NCBI GenBank assembly: GCA_947305045.1
Contig: CAMZCW010000040.1
Span: 1-14,152 of the forward strand
Length of the DNA stretch: 14,152 nucleotides
Direction: 5' to 3'
Source of the DNA: an uncultured Bacteroidales bacterium
GTDB taxonomy: Bacteria > Bacteroidota > Bacteroidia > Bacteroidales > UBA932
Below the pieces are notes generated by a model that was given only the letters and a program-made list of their open reading frames with translations, ran no database searches and was not told where the DNA came from. The translations under genes and the position numbers were made by a program. Position 1 is the stretch's first letter, and every line of letters begins with the position of its first letter. Of the stretch, positions 7,093 to 14,084 are shown piece by piece.

Positions 7093-8496
7093 CTAATTTT
7101 CCTGATATTTCAGGATAGGATTCCGGGCAGCTGTGGTTTCGTCCGGACGCGAAATGGGCGTATTGTGCGGAGCCTCATGCAGGATATTCGGGTCCTGGGC
7201 GGCTTCTGCGGCAATTTTTCGCATCACGGCAATAAACGCGTCGATGGTTTCCTTGCTCTCCGTTTCCGTGGGCTCAATCATGAGCGCCTGATGGAACAGC
7301 AGCGGGAAATAAATGGTGGGCGCGTGGAAACCGTAGTCCAGCAGGCGCTTGGCCACATCCAGCGTGGTGGCGCCGGGAACATCGTCATGGGCGCCGTCGT
7401 TCACCAGACCGTCAAACACGAACTCGTGCTTGCAAACACCCTCGATGGGCAGTTTGTACACATCTTTGAGGCTTTCCTTAATATAGTTGGCACTCAGGAC
7501 GGCGTACTCGCCCACCTTGCGCAGATGCTCCTTCCCCAGAGACAGAATGTAGGCATAGGCCCGCAGAATGACGCCAAAATTGCCATGGAAGGCCGATACC
7601 CGGATAGCGGGCAGGCAATCCAGCAGCTTTTGGGCCACCCCAACCGGACCGCTGCCGGGACCGCCACCGCCATGGGGCGTGGAGAAGGTCTTGTGCAGGT
7701 TCAGGTGCATGATGTCGAAGCCCATATCGCCGGGACGCACCACGCCCATGAGCGGGTTCATGTTGGCACCGTCATAGTACAGCAGGCCCCCGGCGGCGTG
7801 AACCAGCGCGGCGATGGTCCCGATTTCCGTCTCGAACAGGCCCAGCGTATTGGGGTTGGTCATCATGATGCCGGCTACTTCGTCCGTGAGCAACGGCTTC
7901 AGGGCCTCTACGTCAATGCGGCCGTTCTCCAGGGACTTCACCTCTACCACTTCCAGGCCGCAGACGGCCGCAGAAGCGGGATTGGTGCCATGGGCACTGT
8001 CCGGTACAATCACCTTGGTGCGCTTGAAGTCTCCCCGGTTCATGTGGTACTGGCGCATGAGCATGAGGCCGGTCAGTTCACCGTGGGCGCCCGCACAGGG
8101 AGCGAAGGTGAACTTGTACATGCCCGTGATGGCGGCAAGGGCCTTGTCCATTTCCTCATACACCTTGCAGGCGCCCTCGGTAAGGCGGGCGGGCATGAGG
8201 GGATGCAGGCCGGCAAAGCCTTGCAGGGCAGCCATTTCCTCATTGATCTTGGGATTGTACTTCATGGTGCAGGAACCCAGCGGATAAAAGCCGGTATCTA
8301 CGCCGAAGTTCATCTGGGACAGGTTGGTGTAGTGGCGTACCACATCCGGTTCGCTCACCTGCGGCAGGGCCAGCGGAGCCTGACGGCGAAGCGCCTGGGG
8401 CAACTCCCCGGCAGCCGGGAAGGCGTTATTAGGCAGCGAATAGCCGCATCGGCCCTCCTTGGAGCATTCGAAAATAAGTTTGTCGTAGTATTTCAT
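7093..8496 (-). CDS. gcvPB: Glycine dehydrogenase (decarboxylating) subunit 2, PLP-binding
   Basis: This 467-residue protein is the C-terminal-type subunit of the split P protein. It binds pyridoxal phosphate and, with GcvPA, decarboxylates glycine and passes the aminomethyl group to the lipoyl arm of GcvH. The PLP lysine is K269 in [21 protein letters not shown] (264-284), with the family's glycine-rich loop directly after it. Other signatures are [12 protein letters not shown] (71-82), [11 protein letters not shown] (166-176) and the late PTETESKE. Length is normal for a GcvPB subunit. The gene is last in the gcv run, 3 bases after gcvPA. A strong GGAGG lies 8 bases before its ATG, within the gcvPA 3' end. 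The stop (TAG, 7095-7093) adjoins the next gene's promoter. Confidence 0.97.
   Translation of the reverse strand: MKYYDKLIFECSKEGRCGYSLPNNAFPAAGELPQALRRQAPLALPQVSEPDVVRHYTNLSQMNFGVDTGFYPLGSCTMKYNPKINEEMAALQGFAGLHPLMPARLTEGACKVYEEMDKALAAITGMYKFTFAPCAGAHGELTGLMLMRQYHMNRGDFKRTKVIVPDSAHGTNPASAAVCGLEVVEVKSLENGRIDVEALKPLLTDEVAGIMMTNPNTLGLFETEIGTIAALVHAAGGLLYYDGANMNPLMGVVRPGDMGFDIMHLNLHKTFSTPHGGGGPGSGPVGVAQKLLDCLPAIRVSAFHGNFGVILRAYAYILSLGKEHLRKVGEYAVLSANYIKESLKDVYKLPIEGVCKHEFVFDGLVNDGAHDDVPGATTLDVAKRLLDYGFHAPTIYFPLLFHQALMIEPTETESKETIDAFIAVMRKIAAEAAQDPNILHEAPHNTPISRPDETTAARNPILKYQEN
7101..7114. repeat. Short inverted repeat upstream of the SEC-C promoter
   Basis: CCTGATATTTCAGG consists of 5-base arms CCTGA/TCAGG around a 4-base centre. 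It lies inside the last codons of gcvPB and about 8-21 bases upstream of the -7 box at 7085-7092, a place where an operator could act. It is short enough to be chance, and it is not followed by a T run on either strand that would make it a convincing terminator. Confidence 0.2.
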
Positions 8497-8499
8497 GGC

Positions 8500-9822
8500 C
8501 TATCCCTCCTTTACCGCTTTGACCAGGGCGTCTATCTCCGCCTTGGTCCGTTTTTCCGTAACGCAGAAACTCACATAGCCTTCCTCCGTGGGGAGGGCGG
8601 CAAAGAAGCCGGCTTTCTCCAGGCGCTCCTGCAGGTTGGGCTGCTTGGGTTTAAGCACGAACTCCTTCAGGAACGGCTTGCCCGGGAACACTTCCTCGAA
8701 CCGGCCGGTTTTCAGGAGCTCGTTATACAGGTAATGGGCACCGTCGCTGGAGAGCCGGTTCACTTCCCTAAGGCCTTCCGGGCCCATCAGGGACAGGTAA
8801 ATGGTGACCCACAGGGCCATGAGGCTCTCGTTGGAGCAAATGTTGGACGTGGCTTTTTCCCGCTTGATATGCTGCTCGCGGGCCTGCAGGGTGAGCACGA
8901 ACACACGACGGCCCTCTTTGTCCACCGTCTGGCCCACAATACGGCCGGGCATCTTGCGCATATGGTCCTTCTTGACGGCCATGAAACCCACGTACGGACC
9001 GCCATAGCAAAGGGGCAGGCCCAGGGGCTGTCCGTCGCCAATGGCAATATCCGCATCCCACTCGGCCGGGGTTTTCACCACCGCCAGGGCCGACGGGTCG
9101 CAGTACTCAATCAGGAGACCTTTTTCCGCATGGATGGCATCGGCAAAACCACAATGGTCCTCCACGATGCCATAGCGGTTGATGGAAGGGACGATAACAC
9201 CCGCTACGTCGTCCTTGGCGAGCTCCGTCTTCAGCCCCTCCAGGCTGGTCTGGCCATCTTCAACAGGCACGTAACCTATCTCTACGCCATGGAAGCGGGC
9301 ATAGGTTTCCACCACCTCCCTCACATGGGGCAGGAGACCCTTTGACAACAGTACACGCGTCTTTTTGCGGGTGCAGGCAATGGCCATCTTCATGGCCTCA
9401 GCTGCGGCCGTGGGGCCGTCGTACAGGGAAGCATTGGATACATCCAGGCCGGTAAGGGCACAGATGAGGCTCTGATACTCAAAGATATAGCGCAGCGTAC
9501 CCTGCGAAATCTCACACTGGTACGGCGTGTAGGCGGTCAGAAACTCCGAACGCGCGCACAGGTAAGGGATGACGGACGGCGTGTAGTGGTCGTATGCGCC
9601 GGCACCGACAAACACCTTGAGTTTGGCGTTCATCGCCTCCAGGGAGGCAAAGCAATCGCGGATTTCCTGCTCGCTCATGGCGGACGGAAGGGCATAGGCC
9701 CCCTTGTGCAGGAATTCGGCGGGAACATCGCTGTACAGGTCTTCCAGCTTTTTCACGCCAATCTTATCCAGCATGGCCTGGATATCCGCTTGCGTATGAG
9801 GCAAATACGGTAATTGAGTCAT
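8500..9822 (-). CDS. gcvPA: Glycine dehydrogenase (decarboxylating) subunit 1
   Basis: This 440-residue protein is the N-terminal-type subunit of the split P protein and forms a complex with GcvPB; it keeps the aminotransferase-like fold but lacks the PLP lysine. Family signatures are GAGAYDHYTP (73-82), YTPYQCEISQGTLR (98-111) and ASLYDGPTAAAEA (131-143), then a late VTIYLSLMGPEGL. I start it at the ATG at 9822. A TTG four codons upstream is in frame but would overlap the gcvH stop, while the ATG follows that stop (TAA) by a single base. Gene order gcvH-gcvPA-gcvPB with 1- and 3-base gaps matches one polycistronic message. Confidence 0.96.
   Translation of the reverse strand: MTQLPYLPHTQADIQAMLDKIGVKKLEDLYSDVPAEFLHKGAYALPSAMSEQEIRDCFASLEAMNAKLKVFVGAGAYDHYTPSVIPYLCARSEFLTAYTPYQCEISQGTLRYIFEYQSLICALTGLDVSNASLYDGPTAAAEAMKMAIACTRKKTRVLLSKGLLPHVREVVETYARFHGVEIGYVPVEDGQTSLEGLKTELAKDDVAGVIVPSINRYGIVEDHCGFADAIHAEKGLLIEYCDPSALAVVKTPAEWDADIAIGDGQPLGLPLCYGGPYVGFMAVKKDHMRKMPGRIVGQTVDKEGRRVFVLTLQAREQHIKREKATSNICSNESLMALWVTIYLSLMGPEGLREVNRLSSDGAHYLYNELLKTGRFEEVFPGKPFLKEFVLKPKQPNLQERLEKAGFFAALPTEEGYVSFCVTEKRTKAEIDALVKAVKEG
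8505..8509 (-). promoter_or_regulatory. Shine-Dalgarno sequence GGAGG before gcvPB
   Basis: On the minus strand AAAGGAGGGATAG ends the gcvPA gene, putting GGAGG 8 bases before the gcvPB ATG. This is a classical strength and spacing. The other starts in the window that I inspected lack such a motif, as expected for Bacteroidota. It also encodes the Lys-Glu-Gly end of GcvPA, so chance cannot be excluded. Confidence 0.4.
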
Positions 9823-9823
9823 C

Positions 9824-10204
9824 TTATTCGCCAATATGAGCCTTATAAGCGGCTGCGTCCATCAGGGCGTCCAGCTCCGAAGGCAGGGACATTTCCACCT
9901 TGATAATCCAGGCGCCATAAGCGTCCTCATTCACCTTCTCGGGAGCGTCTTCCAGCTCCCCGTTCGCGAGCACCACCGTACCGGAAACCGGGCTGATGAG
10001 TTCCGAAGAGGCCTTCACGCTTTCCAGGGCGCCAAACTCTTCACCGGCAATGACATCGTCCCCTTCCTCGGGCATATCCACATAGGTGATATCCCCCATT
10101 TCCTTCTGTGCGAAATCCGTCACGCCAATATAGGCGATATTACCTTCTACCTTAACCCACTCGTGGGATTCGGAATACTTGAGACCTTCGATAATCTTAG
10201 ACAT
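9824..10204 (-). CDS. gcvH: Glycine cleavage system H protein (lipoyl carrier)
   Basis: This 126-residue lipoyl carrier shuttles the aminomethyl intermediate between P, T and L proteins. The lipoylation site is K64 within GALESVKASSELISPVSG (58-75), the classic motif. The N-terminal SESHEWVKVEGNIAYIGVTDFAQKEMGDI and the C-terminal DAYGAWIIKVE are also standard, and length is normal (about 125-130). It lies 6 bases after gcvT and 1 base before gcvPA. Lipoylation needs lipoate synthase or ligase and the cycle needs an L protein; neither is in the window, so these must be encoded elsewhere. Confidence 0.97.
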   Translation of the reverse strand: MSKIIEGLKYSESHEWVKVEGNIAYIGVTDFAQKEMGDITYVDMPEEGDDVIAGEEFGALESVKASSELISPVSGTVVLANGELEDAPEKVNEDAYGAWIIKVEMSLPSELDALMDAAAYKAHIGE

Positions 10205-10210
10205 AATCTG

Positions 10211-11305
10211 TTATTTTTTGTAGTTAGTTTGATAAAATCTCTTTTTGACCACTTTGCCGGGGAACACTTTTTTACGGATACGGATGCACAGCGGCGTATC
10301 CAGGGCGGCGAGCTCCTTGTTTACCAGGGCAAAACAAATGCTCTTGTCCAGGGAGATGGAGTGATAACCAGTAGTAACCACACCTACTTCCTTCCCTTCC
10401 GGAGTCTCTACCGGATACCCGGCGCGCGGAATGGCTTTGTCTTCTATCTCTATGCCCACCAGCTTGCGGGAAAGGTTTCCGGCCTTCTGGTCCAGCAGCG
10501 CTTCCTTGCCGATAAAGTCCTTCTCATACTTGCAGAACATGCCCAGGCCCGCCATGACGGGGCTGATCTCCGGGCTGAGTTCATCTCCGTACAGCGGCAG
10601 GCCGGCCTCAAAGCGAAGGGTGTCCCGGCAGCCCAGGCCGCAGGGCTGCACGCCCGCCTTGAGCAGTTTGTCCCAGATTTCCACAATGTTCTCGCAGGTG
10701 GTATATAGTTCAAAACCATCTTCTCCGGTGTAGCCGGTGCGGCTCAGGATGAGGCGTTCCCCATTGTATTCTACATCGCAGAAGGTATAGAAAGACAGCT
10801 TGGCCGCTTCCTTGTAGCCCAGAACCTCCATGATGGTTTTCTCTGCCTCGGGGCCCTGGACGGCAATCTGGCCGATACGCGGCGATGCATTGTCCAGCCG
10901 GCAGTCATAGCCCTTGGCCTGCTCCTGAATCCAGGCAAAGTCTTTGTCAATGTTGGCGGCATTCACCACCAGCAGGAAATGGTCTGCCAGGAACTCCCGG
11001 TACACAAGAAGGTCATCCACGGTGCCGCCGTCCGGGTAGCACATCATGCCATAGAGCACCTTGCCGGGCTCATAGCCGCGGATGTCATTGGTAAAAATGT
11101 GGTTGATAAAAGCCTCTGCCTGAGGGCCTTTTACAAAAATCTCTCCCATGTGGGACACGTCGAACATGCCCACATGCTGCCGCACCGCATTGTGTTCTAT
11201 GGTGATGGAACTGTACTGGATGGGCATGATGTAGCCGGCAAAAGGGCTCATCTTGGCATCCAGTGCCACGTGGGCGTCGTACAGACAGGTTTTGCGTTCT
11301 TCCAT
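10211..11305 (-). CDS. gcvT: Glycine cleavage system T protein (aminomethyltransferase)
   Basis: This 364-residue tetrahydrofolate-dependent aminomethyltransferase releases ammonia from the GcvH-bound intermediate and forms 5,10-methylene-tetrahydrofolate. Visible signatures are MFDVSHMGE (47-55), GGTVDDLLVYR (93-103) with the acidic pair D97/D98 that carries the conserved folate-site aspartate, SRTGYTGEDGFEL (188-200) and CRDTLRFEAGLPLYGDEL (226-243). Length is typical (about 360-370). Its ATG lies 2 bases after the stop of the arginase-family gene and it precedes gcvH by 6 bases. No gap upstream is large enough for a glycine riboswitch. Confidence 0.97.
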   Translation of the reverse strand: MEERKTCLYDAHVALDAKMSPFAGYIMPIQYSSITIEHNAVRQHVGMFDVSHMGEIFVKGPQAEAFINHIFTNDIRGYEPGKVLYGMMCYPDGGTVDDLLVYREFLADHFLLVVNAANIDKDFAWIQEQAKGYDCRLDNASPRIGQIAVQGPEAEKTIMEVLGYKEAAKLSFYTFCDVEYNGERLILSRTGYTGEDGFELYTTCENIVEIWDKLLKAGVQPCGLGCRDTLRFEAGLPLYGDELSPEISPVMAGLGMFCKYEKDFIGKEALLDQKAGNLSRKLVGIEIEDKAIPRAGYPVETPEGKEVGVVTTGYHSISLDKSICFALVNKELAALDTPLCIRIRKKVFPGKVVKKRFYQTNYKK

Positions 11306-11307
11306 GA

Positions 11308-11991
11308 TTATAAGTGTTTAATTACGTGAGTATAAAGTGCTTTGTTGGTTTCATAGTTCACGCGGAGGTCTTCCGGGCGGCCGCCTTTGGACGGCGACAG
11401 TTCTCCGCAGATATCCACGGCAACCACCGTTGCCGCCTCCAGGATGCATGTAAGCAGGTCCTGCACCTGTTCCAGCGTATGGGTACCCTGGGACCAGTCC
11501 GTACGGGCCCAGGAGCGGTCCATGATGTCCTTGTCCAGTGACACATACACGCGCTCTCCCCTTCTGTGCTCCAGCCAGCCCTCCGGCAGGCTTTCCGGGC
11601 AGCCTTCCGGCCCGATGGCAAGCACGCTCAGGAGCTGCGGGTTCTCCTCCTGCATGGCTCTTACCCAGCTGCCGCAGCTGAGCACTCCGCCAAAGGCCGC
11701 TTCCTGGTTGTCCGGATGATGGTCCATGAGCACCAGGTGGAACGGTTCCGTTTCCCGAAGGGCCAGCAAATGACTCATATAGTGGTAGTCGCCGCTGTCG
11801 ATAAAACGCAGCGACGGCAAGCCTGAAGGCAGGCCAGCCAGGATGGCATCCTGGGCATCACAGTAACAGCAGGTCCCTTCCAGCTGCGTGAAGTCCCTGT
11901 AAACAAGTCCTTCCCCGGCCTGTTCCTGCAACCAGGGCAAAAAGCCCTGCGCCGTATAGGTTCCGCTGAAATCCGTGACCAATACGCTCAT
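11308..11991 (-). CDS. Arginase-family (ureohydrolase) metallohydrolase, substrate unknown
   Basis: This 227-residue protein keeps the binuclear metal site of the ureohydrolase superfamily (arginase, agmatinase, formiminoglutamase, guanidine and guanidino-acid hydrolases). The DxHxD motif is present as DHHPD with D90, H92 and D94, the SxDxD motif as SLDKD with D153 and D155, and the glycine-aspartate-histidine block as SGDYHY with H70. The downstream glutamate is probably E197 in CGELS. It is shorter than classical arginases (about 300 residues), mainly at the N-terminus and in loops, which is likely to change substrate choice. No signal peptide is present. It overlaps the upstream membrane-protein gene by 4 bases (ATGA) and is 2 bases from gcvT, so translation of all three is probably linked. 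Other members turn guanidino or imino groups into urea, ammonia or formamide; the real substrate here is not known. Confidence 0.82.
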   Translation of the reverse strand: MSVLVTDFSGTYTAQGFLPWLQEQAGEGLVYRDFTQLEGTCCYCDAQDAILAGLPSGLPSLRFIDSGDYHYMSHLLALRETEPFHLVLMDHHPDNQEAAFGGVLSCGSWVRAMQEENPQLLSVLAIGPEGCPESLPEGWLEHRRGERVYVSLDKDIMDRSWARTDWSQGTHTLEQVQDLLTCILEAATVVAVDICGELSPSKGGRPEDLRVNYETNKALYTHVIKHL

Positions 11992-14006
11992 TTCCCCATT
12001 CCCTCCGCAGCAAAGGTAAGTGCGACACGTGCCGCCATGCGGACATCGGCCTGCTCCTCTACAGAAAGATCCGTATAGGACAGCATGCCGGGCAGCCTGC
12101 GGTTGAGTTCATCGGTTTCCATGCCCAGGATATAGCCCTGAACCGCCAGGGCATTCACCCAATACTGCTGCATGGAGGCGGCCAGGACGGGCAGCATGGG
12201 GTCATTCTCCTCCGGTATGCGACCGCCGGCCAGGGCGTACAAGGTACGGGAATACAGGCAGGCGTCAATGTCGATAAGCTGACGGCGGTGCAGTTCCCGC
12301 TGGTTGGCCAGGGCGACGCCCGGCTGGAGGCGGATGCGCTCACTGCGGGCGTCCCAGCTTTCCGGCTGCACGCCGGTTATCCGGCCGGAAACTTCACGGT
12401 AGCGGACGGCCTCGGCCTTGAGTCCGCGACCGGTTACTACGTCCAGGTTCCACACCTTGGACGGGAGGCCAAAGGGATGGATAACCGACACGCCTTCCGG
12501 GCAGAAACTGCGGTTATAGTATTGAATCATGCCGGGAAGCTGCGAGTCCTCCACCGATGCCTTGACCAGGATTTTCAGGCGGGAAAGGTCCTTGCCGAAA
12601 CGCGCGGCATCCTGCAGCATGCGAACGGCGATTTCTACGTTCAGGTGGCCGTCATCGACAGATATGACCACGTAATTGAGGGTGGGCAGTTGCATGGAAA
12701 AGTCCAGCCAGAAGCGCTCCGAGCCTGTATGCTGCTCACTCCAGGTAACATTGGCATCGTAGCGGAAAGCCGGCGTACGGCTCAGGAATTCTCCTTTGAG
12801 ATGCTCGATTCTGGGGTCTGCAATCCAATAATTGTTTTGCATGGGCGTCAGGTCCGGCCCCACGAAAGAACCGAATTCATGGATAAAGCGCAGGGCCTCC
12901 TGGCCGGTGGCGCCAAAGCCTACGATGAGGGCGTTGAACCCCTCTGACACGTAGCCCAGGGAATTTCCGTCGGCATCGCGGACCAGCGAGGCCACATTGA
13001 CGGGCATGAGATCGGGCTCCTGCCGCTTCACCTGGGTAAAAACCAGTTCCTGCTTGTTCAGAAGCCGGATGCGGGGATGCACATTGGCGTACAACGCCGT
13101 ATAGTTGTTGATATCCTGGTTATAGCAGAACACTTTGGCTTTCAAGGTGGACTGGGTTACCAGCAGCTGCAGGAAACGGAAGTTATGTTCTTCGTTGTCC
13201 GAGAGAATGTACACGCAGGAGTTGGCGCCTTGCAGGAGTTTATCCAGAAGCGGCATGCCGATTGCCTCCGCCAGGCCGCTCTGGCAGGAGGGTGTGGGAA
13301 GCTGCCCGCGGATGAACATGAAGTGGTCGTAGCCCAGGACATCGGCCAGGTTGCGTTCCGTACGGCGGGAGAACATGGCGTGCAGCACCTCCCCGATGGA
13401 AAGCTCCCCACCGGCCTTCTCCGACGGATCCGGGAAATGGATGAACAGGAGTTCGTCTCCGGGGGCGCTTTTGCGGATGCTCTGGGCCAGGATGCATGCG
13501 CTGGGGGTATCGCCCATGAAAATGTGCAGTTTCTTTTTGCCATGAGCGGTCCGCATGCCTCTGATCCTGAGCCGGATGGTATCTTTCAACCCGCGCGGAA
13601 CAATGAGGAAGAACAGCGAAATGGTGAACAGGATAGCCAGCACGAACACCGTAATGTACGAAAGCAGCAACAGCGGCTCACGGAACACCACGGCCGCAAT
13701 GATATCGTCAAAGACAACGGTATGGCCGATGAACATCTCCAGCGAGGCCAGCGAGGAAATCAGGAACAGCTGAATCCAGTTGCCGTCCGTTACGGTATGG
13801 CTTGAGCGGGCCAGCATGATCATATGGATGCAGGTACCGGCCAGGAGGATGACCGTAAACACTGACAGGAGCGACCAGCGTTTCCCCTTCCTGAGCAATC
13901 GCACCATAAAGGCGATGAAAAGGATGCTCAGAAGGACAAGGGCAACGGCCCAGGCAATCATAACGGGTACGGAAACGGGAAAATCTGGCGCGTGCAACTG
14001 ATGCAT
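11988..14006 (-). CDS. Membrane protein with tandem RCK/TrkA-N-like Rossmann domains
   Basis: This 672-residue protein starts with about four membrane helices (near residues 14-36, 45-65, 77-98 and 111-137), followed by a basic stretch and a long cytoplasmic part. Two Rossmann-like units can be seen. The first, about 158-325, has HIFMGDTPSA in place of the glycine-rich loop, and later YILSDNEEHNFRFL. The second, about 357-520, has an intact nucleotide loop, LIVGFGATGQE (360-370), an acidic end to its second strand (IADPR), and VVISVDDGHLNVEIA. The strand order and the D-D/N-E-x-x-N feature resemble RCK/TrkA-N domains, which bind NAD(H) or adenine nucleotides and gate potassium transport. No TVGYG-like selectivity filter is present. 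The last ~50 residues (LPGMLSYTDLSVEEQADVRMAA) weakly resemble a RyR-type domain. It is first in the operon with the arginase-family and gcv genes. Not recognised as a named protein. Confidence 0.7.
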   Translation of the reverse strand: MHQLHAPDFPVSVPVMIAWAVALVLLSILFIAFMVRLLRKGKRWSLLSVFTVILLAGTCIHMIMLARSSHTVTDGNWIQLFLISSLASLEMFIGHTVVFDDIIAAVVFREPLLLLSYITVFVLAILFTISLFFLIVPRGLKDTIRLRIRGMRTAHGKKKLHIFMGDTPSACILAQSIRKSAPGDELLFIHFPDPSEKAGGELSIGEVLHAMFSRRTERNLADVLGYDHFMFIRGQLPTPSCQSGLAEAIGMPLLDKLLQGANSCVYILSDNEEHNFRFLQLLVTQSTLKAKVFCYNQDINNYTALYANVHPRIRLLNKQELVFTQVKRQEPDLMPVNVASLVRDADGNSLGYVSEGFNALIVGFGATGQEALRFIHEFGSFVGPDLTPMQNNYWIADPRIEHLKGEFLSRTPAFRYDANVTWSEQHTGSERFWLDFSMQLPTLNYVVISVDDGHLNVEIAVRMLQDAARFGKDLSRLKILVKASVEDSQLPGMIQYYNRSFCPEGVSVIHPFGLPSKVWNLDVVTGRGLKAEAVRYREVSGRITGVQPESWDARSERIRLQPGVALANQRELHRRQLIDIDACLYSRTLYALAGGRIPEENDPMLPVLAASMQQYWVNALAVQGYILGMETDELNRRLPGMLSYTDLSVEEQADVRMAARVALTFAAEGMGK

Positions 14007-14033
14007 ATCTCTGGTACTTCTTGTCTATACTTA

Positions 14034-14041
14034 CAAAGATA
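14034..14041 (-). promoter_or_regulatory. -7 promoter box (TATCTTTG) for the membrane protein-ureohydrolase-gcv operon
   Basis: Read on the minus strand this is TATCTTTG, an exact match to TAnnTTTG, 27 bases before the ATG at 14006. It predicts a short leader of roughly 20-25 bases. A TTG on the same strand at 14058-14056 is only 14 bases upstream of the box, closer than usual. It is the only promoter-like element I find ahead of the six-gene run. Confidence 0.65.
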
Positions 14042-14044
14042 AAA

Positions 14045-14063
14045 CTTTTTTTCGACAAAAAAG
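14045..14063. repeat. AT-rich dyad between two divergent promoters
   Basis: C-T7, then CGAC, then A6-G, forms an imperfect inverted repeat with 7-base arms (CTTTTTT and AAAAAAG). It sits between the two outward-facing -7 boxes at 14034-14041 and 14069-14076, covering the -33 region of both. It may bend DNA or aid both promoters; it could also simply be AT-rich promoter sequence. Confidence 0.3.
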
Positions 14064-14068
14064 AACGT

Positions 14069-14076
14069 TATCTTTG
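14069..14076 (+). promoter_or_regulatory. -7 promoter box (TATCTTTG) for obg
   Basis: TATCTTTG is an exact TAnnTTTG match, 8 bases before the obg ATG at 14085. Transcription would begin within a few bases of the start codon, giving a leaderless or nearly leaderless message. No TTG is visible at -33; the region upstream is an A/T tract. Confidence 0.65.
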
Positions 14077-14084
14077 CAAGTGTT

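Noticed and set aside
7165..9345. Very long open frame (726 codons) on the plus strand across gcvPB and gcvPA
   Set aside because: It is antisense to two certain genes, is rich in His, Gln and Gly as expected from reverse reading of GC-rich codons, crosses the gene boundary without regard for it, and has no promoter-like start. It is a composition shadow.
9823..9834. TTG start for gcvPA four codons upstream
   Set aside because: It overlaps the gcvH stop, and the ATG at 9822 directly after that stop gives the usual GcvPA beginning.
12288..12947. Plus-strand open frame (219 codons) within the RCK-like membrane protein gene
   Set aside because: The opposite strand encodes clear helices and a Rossmann loop in an intact 672-codon frame; this one shows no domain or start signal.
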